Assembly: GCA_012514035.1 (NCBI GenBank)
Contig: JAAZBB010000004.1
Coordinates: 1-47,065, forward strand
Source of the DNA: Lentisphaerota bacterium
GTDB taxonomy: Bacteria; Verrucomicrobiota; Kiritimatiellia; CAIQIC01; Lenti-01
DNA length: 47,065 bases
Direction of reading: 5' to 3'
Positions within the stretch are counted from its first letter, which is position 1. Each line of letters begins with the position of its first letter. This document shows positions 19,401-26,471 of the stretch, one piece after another. The notes under the pieces are model-generated. The model did not search any database and was not told the DNA's origin. It was given only the letters and a program-made list of their open reading frames with translations. The translations under genes and the position numbers were made by a program.

Positions 19401-22205
19401 AACGCGGAAGCGTTCGGCCGCTGGCCCAACGGCTCCGGGCGCCTCTGCCCGATGATCAGCCGCACCTTCGGCGCATCCAACAGCGGTGTGCGGATCGGCC
19501 CCGTGTTCATCAGCGAACTCATGTATCACCCGCCCTCCGACAGCCCGCACCTTGAATTCATCGAAATCGCCAATCCGGGCCCCGCCACCGAGAACCTGGC
19601 CAACTGGCAGCTCGACGACGGCGTTGCGTTCACTTTCTCCAGCGGCATCCTCGCCCCCGGCGAAACCATTGTCGTCCTGTCCTTCGATCCCGATGCCGCT
19701 GCCAACAGCGCCCTGCTGGCCGACTTCCAATCCGCCTACGGCGTGGCTGCCGGAGCGGCGCTGGCGGGCCCCTACACCGGCACGCTGGCCGACGGCGGAG
19801 AACGCATCCGCCTGCTGCGCCCCGATGAGCCCCCGGCCGAAGAACCAGGCTATTACCCCCTGCTGATTGAAGATGATGTGAAATACGACAACAACGCGCC
19901 CTGGCCCGCAACGCCTGACGGCGGCGGCGCCTCCCTGGAACGCCGGATGCCGGCCCAGTGGGGCGACGATCCCGCCAGTTGGACCGCCGCCATGCCCCCC
20001 ACGCCCGGACAAAGCGGCGAGCCCGTCCCCACCTTCGATCTCACCGTCGTCTGCCCCCATGGCAGTCCCGTGCCGTCGGCCGGCCTGCATGCCATCGCGG
20101 CCGACAGCTTCTTGAGTAATTCCGTGCCCTCGCCGGCCTTCGTTGGCGCCACCCGTTATACCTGTACCGGCTGGACCCTCGCCGGCCACGAGCCGGCCCG
20201 CGGTGCGACCAATTGGATGACCATGGTCCTCACCAACGATGCCGTGCTGACCTGGCTCTGGGATACCAACCACCTGTTGGCTGTCTCCTCCGAACTCGGC
20301 GGGTCCGTCCAGCCGCTGGGCGGCTGGCATCCCGTCGGCAGCGTTGTCGAGTTGCAGGCCAGCACCTCCAATGAATACTTCTTTGCCGGGTGGACGGGCG
20401 ACACCAACGCCATTGTCGAGGGCAACGCCACCCAGGCCGTCATTTCCGTCCGGATGGACGCCCCCGTCTCCCTCACCGCCCGGTTCGAATCCATCCCCCC
20501 GCCAACGAACCTCCTGATCATCGTGTCCCCCCATGGCAGCCCGTCTCCATCTGTTGGCGTCCATGTGTTCCTGACGGGCGCCACCCTCACGAATTCCGTG
20601 CCTTCACCCGTCTTGGCCGACGCCACCCGTTATACCTGTACCGGCTGGACCCTCGCCGGCCACGAGCCGGCCAGTGGTGCGTCCAATTGGATGACCATGG
20701 TCCTCACCAATGACGCCACCCTGACCTGGAATTGGCAGACGCATTACCTGCTCACAACGAGCCACTCCGAAGGCGGAAACATCCAGACAACCCCCGCTCA
20801 AGACTGGCATGAGCCGGGCGCCAGGGTCGACCTCGAAGCCTTCGCCTCCACCCTCTACACCTTCGCCGGCTGGTCCGGCGATACCCAGGCCATCGTCGCT
20901 GGCGATGCCGCCTCCCCCGAAATCACCGTGCAGATAGATGCGCCCGTGCAACTCCACGCCACGTTCGCGGTCGAGGTACCGATCTTCCATGTCTCCCCCA
21001 CCGGCTCCCACACGGCTCCCTACACCGACTGGAAAACCGCCGCAACTTCGTTGCACGCCATCGTCGAGTATGCTCCCGCAGGGGCCACCGTGCTGGTCGC
21101 CGCCGCCACTTATTCGCTGACCGAAACCCTCACCATCGGCCAGGCCATGCATCTGATCAGTGCCGATGGCCCCGGTGCCGCGATTCTCGACGGCGGCAAC
21201 GCCGTCCGCCCGCTTTTCCTAACTGACGCCGGGGCCGTTGTCGAAGGCTTCACCATCCAAAATGGCAACAGCGGCGACGGCAGCGGTGGCGGTGTGCGCA
21301 TCGAGCCGGCCGGCCGGCTGGTCAACTGTATCCTTCGCCACAATACCACCGGCAAAAGTGGCGGCGGCGCCACCCTGATCGGCGGCGGTATCATGCGGAA
21401 TTGCCTGGTCCACGACAACTCCGCCCTCAACGAGCGTGGCGGAGGCCTCTATACCTTTGCCGGCAATCCCGCCCCCCTTGTGGAAAACTGCACCTTTACC
21501 GCCAATTCAGCCGGCGATGGCGGGGGCATCTATCTCTTCGATGCCGCCACGGTGCGCAATTCCATCGTGTGGGGCAACTCCGCCGGCTCCGGCTCCAACC
21601 TGATCCTCTACGGGTCCGGACATGTACTCCAAGCCAACGCCCTCGACACGCCGCCCGGATTCGCGGATCCGGACGGCGGCGATTTCCGCCTGGCCGCCGA
21701 TTCCCCGGGCATCGACGCCGCCACCAACCAGCCCTGGATGGTCGAGGCCACCGATCTCGACGGCCGTCCGCGCATCATTCATTCGCGCGCCGACCTGGGA
21801 CCCTACGAAGCCATTTTGCCCGGCTGGGATTCCGATGCCGACGGCTTGCCCGACACATGGGAGTGGGAACACTCCCGCTCCTTGACCGGCATGGCCCCGG
21901 ACGCTCATGACGACTCCGACCACATGACCAACCTGCAGGAATGTCGAGCCGGCACCGATCCTTTCGATGGCACCTCTTTCCTCGGCATCCAAGAGGCCGC
22001 CACGGTTGCGGATCTGCCCGGACAATTCACCCTGCGCTGGAACAGCGCGTCCAGCCGGAATTATCGGTTGACCTACACCACCAATTTGACGGACGGCTTC
22101 CCATTCGTGGCCAGCAGCAACATCCCCGCCGACCCGCCCGCCAACTCCTTTACCGGCCAGCTCGCTCCGGCCAGTCCGACTTTCTATCGCATCGAACTCG
22201 AGTAA
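16422..22205 (+). CDS. Giant secreted CotH / lamin-tail / InlB-like / beta-helix surface protein
   Basis: 1,927 residues. The ATG at 16422 gives a signal peptide (MHPRIPFFPRIVW, hydrophobic run, LGAQ); the longer frame is rejected. Domains in order: lamin-tail domain (VRISEFMAANATG...DWIELYN, about 28-150); CotH kinase-like domain (about 190-600, with QINISISGSDWNRLMDDPW and the metal-site segment YIPYDFDNAMG); three more lamin-tail domains starting near 711 (LIVSELNYNPYD), 882 and 1028; two divergent InlB B-like repeat pairs (about 1206-1520, with FAGWTGDT and FAGWSGDT); a right-handed beta-helix (about 1540-1790, with GGGVRIEPAGRLVNC); and a DSDADGLPDTWEW tail near 1803. CotH kinases phosphorylate secreted proteins in Bacillus; the activity here is inferred. 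Likely exported and cell-surface associated. Confidence 0.88.
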   Translation: MHPRIPFFPRIVWIFLLLTLGTLPLGAQVRISEFMAANATGLQDEDGDFTDWIELYNAGGGAVNLAGWHLTDDPADLARWTLPATNLPAGGFLVVHASGKDRTSPRLHASFSLAAGGEYLALVRPDGTTIESEYAPAYPEQYDDVSYGIQTHGSNPTLRAGRAGYLIRRTPGAANLGWPASHPAYADESVAQINISISGSDWNRLMDDPWSETYRPIDLRFRHGDIDVTVSNAGIRCRGNTSREKQPRSFNIGLDAFVPDQTLFGLERLYLNSDVNDPSTARPKILNDLAGALGLPVSRANHVALVVSNTGTRTVFFDALRNNTEAVDDVFLERCFGNKRGNLYKCNNREWPASLTYLGASGADYIGNGTTYELKYVGAGDTSYTDLATFVTLLNETSDADFPHAIMQVFDVDSFLRFLAFDVLTGNWDDYWGNSNNYHLFRHPDTGRWSYIPYDFDNAMGINWIDYDWGTRNIYTWGNFNGNGAPLATRLLDVPEFKKRYSFYMKQMLDTLYSNAQLNPGIFQIRSNLTAALPFETGSVSNMKERERDRYGYDDWPYWSYEQFFYSYVDAQGPWNGNVPNDYGITNFIGVRRASALGQLNLENIAPVLSDFVLAPNLPGTNDTLAVSIRAFDDGDVSSVTFFHSFQGGPTQSVPMVLGPDGVYAAVIPAFGATGTVRYSVSAVDNTGKTTTHPYGGSSRAATVVIDSAALDLIVSELNYNPYDLTPAEIAAGLTDPQTLEFVELFNSGSAPLNLAGFKLQVGIAAVLPAFTLAPGEHAVVVKDADAFRIRYTNTAIRIIGTFSGNLSNSGETLRLDDAQGGVIATITYEDGGDWPGRADGDGSSLELIDAAAGYADPENWRSSSEYGGSPGVAGLGPDNRLVVNEVLSHTDPPLSDSIELFNTTEGAIAIGGWFLSDSKSNYRKYTIPAGTVVPAGGYLVFNETNHFNASGGSNTNDFALDGAHGDDVYLLQADSSGRLVRFVDHVEFGAAPNAEAFGRWPNGSGRLCPMISRTFGASNSGVRIGPVFISELMYHPPSDSPHLEFIEIANPGPATENLANWQLDDGVAFTFSSGILAPGETIVVLSFDPDAAANSALLADFQSAYGVAAGAALAGPYTGTLADGGERIRLLRPDEPPAEEPGYYPLLIEDDVKYDNNAPWPATPDGGGASLERRMPAQWGDDPASWTAAMPPTPGQSGEPVPTFDLTVVCPHGSPVPSAGLHAIAADSFLSNSVPSPAFVGATRYTCTGWTLAGHEPARGATNWMTMVLTNDAVLTWLWDTNHLLAVSSELGGSVQPLGGWHPVGSVVELQASTSNEYFFAGWTGDTNAIVEGNATQAVISVRMDAPVSLTARFESIPPPTNLLIIVSPHGSPSPSVGVHVFLTGATLTNSVPSPVLADATRYTCTGWTLAGHEPASGASNWMTMVLTNDATLTWNWQTHYLLTTSHSEGGNIQTTPAQDWHEPGARVDLEAFASTLYTFAGWSGDTQAIVAGDAASPEITVQIDAPVQLHATFAVEVPIFHVSPTGSHTAPYTDWKTAATSLHAIVEYAPAGATVLVAAATYSLTETLTIGQAMHLISADGPGAAILDGGNAVRPLFLTDAGAVVEGFTIQNGNSGDGSGGGVRIEPAGRLVNCILRHNTTGKSGGGATLIGGGIMRNCLVHDNSALNERGGGLYTFAGNPAPLVENCTFTANSAGDGGGIYLFDAATVRNSIVWGNSAGSGSNLILYGSGHVLQANALDTPPGFADPDGGDFRLAADSPGIDAATNQPWMVEATDLDGRPRIIHSRADLGPYEAILPGWDSDADGLPDTWEWEHSRSLTGMAPDAHDDSDHMTNLQECRAGTDPFDGTSFLGIQEAATVADLPGQFTLRWNSASSRNYRLTYTTNLTDGFPFVASSNIPADPPANSFTGQLAPASPTFYRIELE
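20148..20236 (+). repeat. Internal near-identical 89-bp repeat, copy 1
   Basis: Matches 20622-20710 (offset 474) with only about four mismatches. It encodes the ATRYTCTGWTLAGHEPA part of the first InlB-like pair. The surrounding repeats are far less similar, pointing to recent duplication or gene conversion. Confidence 0.85.
20622..20710 (+). repeat. Internal near-identical 89-bp repeat, copy 2
   Basis: Second copy of the repeat at 20148-20236, in the same frame of the giant surface protein gene. Confidence 0.85.
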
Positions 22206-22463
22206 GGCGCATCCCCGTTACATTGACCGAAGGGGATCAAACCGCCGGCATCCCGGGTTGGCCATTTGGGAGGGCGGGAACAAGGTGCTTGGCGCCGCAG
22301 CCCCGCTTTGGCTGTTTGGTCCGAAATGGCGCTCCGCGCTGTCCGAACAGTTTGGTTCGGCTGAAGAATCATCCAGCTGCATATCGTTCGCCGAGCCTCG
22401 CTTCCCGCCGCACTCCGAATTGAACCGATCGGTGTCCATTCCCCAGGGAGGCACCCACTCAAG
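22206..22463. other. Convergent intergenic region without a gene
   Basis: 258 bp between two convergent genes. Open frames exist but have no start support or recognisable product. A weak hairpin (ATCCCC...GGGGAT, 22213-22233) follows the giant gene; it has no T-run. Confidence 0.4.
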
Positions 22464-23039
22464 TCAGGCGGGCTGCAAGAGCTTCGCCAGGCAGCGCGCC
22501 AGAGGCGTATTGTACTCTGCCCTTTTCCAGGTCCGGCCTTCGCGTCGAATCCAGCCCGCGTCTTCCAGAATCCCCAAATGACGCCAGAGGGTCGCAGTGG
22601 GCATGCGCGTCCTGGCCTGTAATTCCTGGGCTGGGAGTGGCTCCTGGCTCACCAGGCGCAGGAGCTCCAGGCGCTTGGCGTGGGCCAGCCCCTTCGCCAA
22701 CTTCGCCACCCGTTCATCCTCCTCTGGTGGAAACCGGTGGCAAATCTCCTGCATGGCTCTCAGCAGCGGCTTCGCGGACGCCACCAACGGATCCGGTTCC
22801 GGGTAGTACCGGACATGGCGCCCGGAGCGTTCCACCTGAACCAGCCCGCGGGATTGAAGTCGGCGCAATTCCTGGCTCGCGCGCGGCCAACTGAGCCGTT
22901 CCGCCTGCGCCAACTCCGACACGCACTGTCCCGGCTGGCCGATGATCCGCCGGAACAAGGCCAGGCGCGTCGCCCCGGACAGGATTCGGCATGTGCGCCA
23001 CAGGGTCGGACTCAAGCCACGGGATTTTGTTGTCTTCAT
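22464..23039 (-). CDS. Transcriptional regulator with two ArsR-type winged-helix domains
   Basis: 191 residues. The N-terminal winged helix (about 12-80) has WRTCRILSGATRLALFRRI, SELAQAERLSWPRASQELRRL and the wing VERSGRHVRYYP. A second one (about 108-190) has HAKRLELLRLV, LQARTRMPTATLWRHLGIL and RREGRTWKRAEY. No cysteine cluster for metal sensing is apparent, so the signal is unknown. Two HTH units in one chain could bind a palindrome as a monomer or two sites as a dimer. The TTAATTAA palindrome at 23044-23061 lies five bases before its ATG and covers the predicted -10 box, with a second palindrome 88 bp upstream: strong grounds for autoregulation. There is no ribosome site and the predicted transcript begins at the ATG, so the mRNA may be leaderless. 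Confidence 0.82.
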   Translation of the reverse strand: MKTTKSRGLSPTLWRTCRILSGATRLALFRRIIGQPGQCVSELAQAERLSWPRASQELRRLQSRGLVQVERSGRHVRYYPEPDPLVASAKPLLRAMQEICHRFPPEEDERVAKLAKGLAHAKRLELLRLVSQEPLPAQELQARTRMPTATLWRHLGILEDAGWIRREGRTWKRAEYNTPLARCLAKLLQPA

Positions 23040-23043
23040 ATCT

Positions 23044-23061
23044 CATTATTAATTAATAATG
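23044..23061. promoter_or_regulatory. TTAATTAA palindrome B1 at the double-ArsR promoter
   Basis: CATTATTAATTAATAATG, a perfect 18-bp palindrome, overlaps the predicted -10 box and ends five bases before the regulator's start codon. It is identical to the core of palindrome A1. Confidence 0.75.
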
Positions 23062-23075
23062 GGATTTGCGGTCAA
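23047..23075 (-). promoter_or_regulatory. Promoter of the double-ArsR gene
   Basis: On the minus strand TTGACC (23070-23075) and TTAATA (23047-23052) are 17 bases apart. The -10 box is inside palindrome B1 and the expected transcription start coincides with the ATG at 23039. Confidence 0.5.
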
Positions 23076-23130
23076 GGATTTTTCAAGGTGTTCCAGCTCA
23101 TTTGCCCCCGGATGATTTCAATAGAATATT

Positions 23131-23150
23131 CCATGATTAATTAATAATGG
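23131..23150. promoter_or_regulatory. TTAATTAA palindrome B2
   Basis: CCATGATTAATTAATAATGG, one mismatched pair from perfect, lies 88 bp (centre to centre) upstream of palindrome B1. Confidence 0.7.
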
Positions 23151-23162
23151 GAAATACCCGGA

Positions 23163-23205
23163 TGGGCTGAAGCCCACTTGGAATGGCCCGGATGGCAACC
23201 GGGCG
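23163..23205. repeat. Tandem hairpins after the gtrA-like gene
   Basis: TGGGCTGAAGCCCA and GGCCCGGATGGCAACCGGGC are adjacent stem-loops just past the GtrA-like stop. There is no T-run, so they may be REP-like elements or protect an mRNA end rather than terminate. Confidence 0.4.
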
Positions 23206-23208
23206 GAC

Positions 23209-23709
23209 CTACCCCTTGAAGACGAAAAACTTCCGCATCACGTAGTTGATCGCCAGCGAGCTGAGAATGTTCGCCCCGAACGCATAGGTGGTTTGCATCC
23301 CGAATTGTTTGATCAGGACCCCCATGAGCGTTGTGCCAACCGCCATGCTAATGGCCGAAACCGCCAAAAACAGCAGGAATTCAAGCACAATATGGTGCCG
23401 CCCCGGGCGGAACACGAACAGGCGGTTGATGATGTAGCACACCGTATTGGACACGAAAAAAGCCAGGACATTGGCATACACCGCATGACGGGCCCGGAGC
23501 GCTTCCTCCACCGCCGGCGCCGACAACCCGAACAACTTGACCAGCGGATCCTCCGCCGAGACGCACGGAAACAGGAAGAATCCCATCAGGAAGAACGCCA
23601 CGATGTGCGTCCCGGTCGCCACTCCCCCGGCCAGGCCGTACTTGACGAATTGCACCAGCGGCGGCGCATCGTGCGACAGGTAATGATTCCAGCGTTCCCG
23701 CAGGCTCAT
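23209..23709 (-). CDS. GtrA-like membrane protein
   Basis: 166 residues with four membrane helices. It has the family pattern: VQFVKYGLAGGVATGTHIV at the first helix, NTVCYIINRLFVF in the middle and NYVMRKFFVF at the C-terminus (PF04138). GtrA proteins are thought to flip or stabilise polyprenyl-linked sugars in the inner membrane for cell-surface polysaccharide modification. The stretch between helices 1 and 2 (SAEDPLVKLFGLSAPAVEEA) is longer than in the shortest members. Only one base separates its ATG from the TAA of the GreA-like gene, so it is co-translated with that gene; there is no obvious functional link. Confidence 0.85.
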   Translation of the reverse strand: MSLRERWNHYLSHDAPPLVQFVKYGLAGGVATGTHIVAFFLMGFFLFPCVSAEDPLVKLFGLSAPAVEEALRARHAVYANVLAFFVSNTVCYIINRLFVFRPGRHHIVLEFLLFLAVSAISMAVGTTLMGVLIKQFGMQTTYAFGANILSSLAINYVMRKFFVFKG

Positions 23710-23710
23710 C

Positions 23711-25870
23711 TTACTTCACCCATTCCTTGATCTCATCCGGCAGCTCCTCGATCGCGCGCAGCGTACACTCCACCTCCCCACCGTCATCCGTCGGCACCAG
23801 GACCTTATCTCCCGGCCGCTTGCCCGCCACCGCCTTGGCCAGCCGGGTGTTGGACGAGATGATGTGCAGATCAGGCTCCTGATCCCACTCCCCGAGGATG
23901 TGATAATGCGCGCTGCTTCCGTCGGGATATGCCAGCGTCACGGTCGCGCCCACCCCGGCCACGCCCTTCGGCGCCTCGGAGAAGTCCGTCGGCCGCACGC
24001 GCCCGATCATTTCCTCCAGATCCGCGCGCCGGGCCAGCAGCACACGCTGCATGTCCTTGGCGGCCTTGTATTCAAAGTTCTCGCTCAAATCCCCGTAGCT
24101 GCGGGCCACCGCGATCTCCCGGGAATTGGCCGGAATCTCCACATTGATCAGCTTGTCCAGCTTTTCCCGGCGTTCGCGATAGCTGCGATGGGAGGTCACC
24201 GTCCCGTAGGTGGCCGCGGGAGCATCCTCCGCCGACCCGGTGATGACGGCCTGCAGGTGCGGATAAAGCTTCAGGATCTGCGCCTGCAGTACTTGGCGAT
24301 CCAGGCCCGGCCAGGCTGGCGACTGGTTGAGCCGCCGGAAGAAATCCTGCTGTCGGCCGGGTGTCAAGCCGTCGAAGACGGCGCGGAGCCATTCGGGTTT
24401 TTCGAACTCTTCGCGCAGCATTTTACGCGTCTTGAGGCGATCGCCCATGTAGTCCTGTTCCAGTTCTTCCAACACCAGCGGCGCCAGCGCCGCCGGGAGG
24501 GGCAAGTCCCAGCTTTCGCGCTGGTCGGGATGTCGCAGAAGCCACAGCAGTCCTTCTTCGCGGATGAGATGGGTGGCGCAGGCCTCGGCGAAAACCCGGC
24601 GGCAATCTTCGCCGGCGCCGTTGCGCAGCAGCAGATCCAGGGCCTCCTGCAGGGGGTTGAAATGCAGATGCCGCAGCTGCCCCAGCAGCGCCGTGCGGGT
24701 GGCCGTCGCATCCTGCGCCCACAGGAATTCCAATGCCGGTTTCAACTCGCGGGCGGGCAGGTCGTGCAGCAGCGGCACAATGGCCCCATCCTCCTGAAAT
24801 TCACGCACGGCCGCCGGCCAGTCGCAGTCGGCGGGCTCCAGGCCCAGCCGGGCGGCCAGCATCGCCGCCATCAGCTTTAAGCCGGGCTGACGGCTGGTCG
24901 CCCCGAGCAGGACGAATGCCAAGCGGTTTGCCAGGATGGCCCGGTGCGCGGGGGGCGGCGTTTCCGCGCCCGCTGCGGTATCCACCAGATCGCGTACTTG
25001 TTCCAGGATGGTTTTGATCTGGCGTTCATTGGCCAGGCGGTTGAACCACGCATCATCGTGGCCACCGGCCCGATCGAGCAGGCGGATCGGTTCGCCCCGC
25101 CGGGCCGGAATGGCCACCAGGGGATCCGCCTTCAGCGCTTTGCGGGCGGCATCCCAGAAGCGTTTCCAATCGTTTTCCGGCACGATGCCCGACTCCATGA
25201 GCCGGGCCTGCAACGCCCCCGCCGCCAGCGGTCCGAAGCTAGCCAGCGCCAGCCGCACTACCTCGCCCGGAGCGGTGTTCACCTGCCGCTGAAGCGCGTC
25301 ACGATCCTGGTGCCAGCGGGCCAGCAGGTGATCATGATTCAGCAGTTCCAGCGTCTCGCCGGCAACCTTCATGGCCAGGCCGTGCCCGGGACGGCCCCGA
25401 AAATCGATTTCGATTTTTTTATAGAGCGAATCAACCCGCCGCACTACGCCAAAGCCCCATGTGCGGTGCAGGCACAGCGCGCCGGGATTCAAGTTCAGGA
25501 GCAAGCGCAGGCGCCGAACGCATTCACGCGCGGCCAGGGGCTGGCCAAATCCCGCCTCCGGAACCAGCACCGCCTGGTGAGGGTGCGAACCCACCACCCG
25601 TTCGGCGGCCTTCACCCAGTCCTTGCCGGTCATCTGCGCCGGGGGGGTATTGTCGGCCCGCCATTTCAACAATTCCATCCCCTCGTCGAGATCCCTCCGC
25701 TTGGCCAGGGCGTCCTGCGCCAGCGCTGCCCACTCCCGCATGGCTTCCGGCGCCCCCGCCTGGCACGCCTTCTCCAGCACCGCAATCCAATCCGCCGCCG
25801 CGGCCTGCTCGTTCTCCAGAAGTTCCAGCACACTATTCTCGAGATCGTTCACGCCGGCGGGATCATTCAT
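23711..25870 (-). CDS. greA: Long GreA-type transcription elongation factor
   Basis: 719 residues, far longer than the 158 of E. coli GreA. The C-terminal 170 residues form a Gre module: a coiled coil with REKLDKLINVEIP and the tip motif RSYGDLSENFEYKAAKDMQ near 592, whose acidic residues activate RNA polymerase cleavage, then the globular C-domain (GATVTLAYPDGS...KRPGDKVLVPTDDGG). The N-terminal 550 residues are helical and lack a recognised enzyme motif. Very long GreA proteins of this plan are known in Chlamydiae, which supports a PVC host. The start has AAGGAG nine bases upstream. It rescues backtracked polymerase; the N-domain function is unknown. Confidence 0.85.
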   Translation of the reverse strand: MNDPAGVNDLENSVLELLENEQAAAADWIAVLEKACQAGAPEAMREWAALAQDALAKRRDLDEGMELLKWRADNTPPAQMTGKDWVKAAERVVGSHPHQAVLVPEAGFGQPLAARECVRRLRLLLNLNPGALCLHRTWGFGVVRRVDSLYKKIEIDFRGRPGHGLAMKVAGETLELLNHDHLLARWHQDRDALQRQVNTAPGEVVRLALASFGPLAAGALQARLMESGIVPENDWKRFWDAARKALKADPLVAIPARRGEPIRLLDRAGGHDDAWFNRLANERQIKTILEQVRDLVDTAAGAETPPPAHRAILANRLAFVLLGATSRQPGLKLMAAMLAARLGLEPADCDWPAAVREFQEDGAIVPLLHDLPARELKPALEFLWAQDATATRTALLGQLRHLHFNPLQEALDLLLRNGAGEDCRRVFAEACATHLIREEGLLWLLRHPDQRESWDLPLPAALAPLVLEELEQDYMGDRLKTRKMLREEFEKPEWLRAVFDGLTPGRQQDFFRRLNQSPAWPGLDRQVLQAQILKLYPHLQAVITGSAEDAPAATYGTVTSHRSYRERREKLDKLINVEIPANSREIAVARSYGDLSENFEYKAAKDMQRVLLARRADLEEMIGRVRPTDFSEAPKGVAGVGATVTLAYPDGSSAHYHILGEWDQEPDLHIISSNTRLAKAVAGKRPGDKVLVPTDDGGEVECTLRAIEELPDEIKEWVK

Positions 25871-25948
25871 CGGGTTTGGCTCCTTGCACACATGCGCCCC
25901 GCAGAAAAACAAAACGCACGTCCAAATGCAAGCCGTCGCGTTTTCCGC

Positions 25949-26350
25949 TTAGGGATAGGCGGGTAGATCGTGACCCCCTTGGGAGGGGGGATGGCCGAGA
26001 TAGTGGCGGAGGCATTGGCCGAGGTCAAGCGGAGGCATGGAGAACACCGAGGGATGCAGGTTGGGGTTTTTGGCTTGGACGATCTGGGCGGGGATTTGCC
26101 ATTCCTTGCCGCGGTTGAGGCGGGTGAGGTTGAAGTGGTGCCAGTAGAGGGTGATCTTGCGCCAGAAGTCGGGGCGGTCGCGGAAGGTTTCGCGGTCAAA
26201 GAACTCGTCTTCCTGGAGGCGGTGGACGGTTTCGACGTCGCTCTGCCAGGTGACGGCGCCGGAGGGGATGTAGTGGTGTCGGGAACCGAGGGAGCGCCGA
26301 TCCGCCGGCCGTACCACCTTCACTTTCACCCCGCCAGGGGGGTCACGATG
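25949..26350 (-). pseudogene. C-terminal remnant of a DDE integrase-type transposase
   Basis: Only the 3' third of the gene is left. The translation has TWQSDVETVHRLQEDEFFD (which should hold the last catalytic acid), followed by WHHFNLTRLNRGKEWQIPA and a proline-rich end. This is the layout of the rve catalytic core end in IS481/IS3-like transposases. Upstream the frame runs without similarity into the pckG leader. No inverted repeats were found. It is a dead insertion-sequence remnant between greA and pckG, which probably explains the long spacing there. Confidence 0.6.
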
Positions 26351-26471
26351 TACCCGCCCTTTCCCATCCCATCGCGTTTTCCGCTTGCAGAAGCCCGCCC
26401 GAACGCCTACATTCCGCCGTCTTCCCGGAAGCCATGCCAAACCGACAACCCCCGAAGGCCAGAAGCTGCTC

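Noticed and set aside
22184..22462. Minus-strand frame after the giant surface gene
   Set aside because: It overlaps the real gene's end, has no start support and looks like dispersed-repeat sequence.
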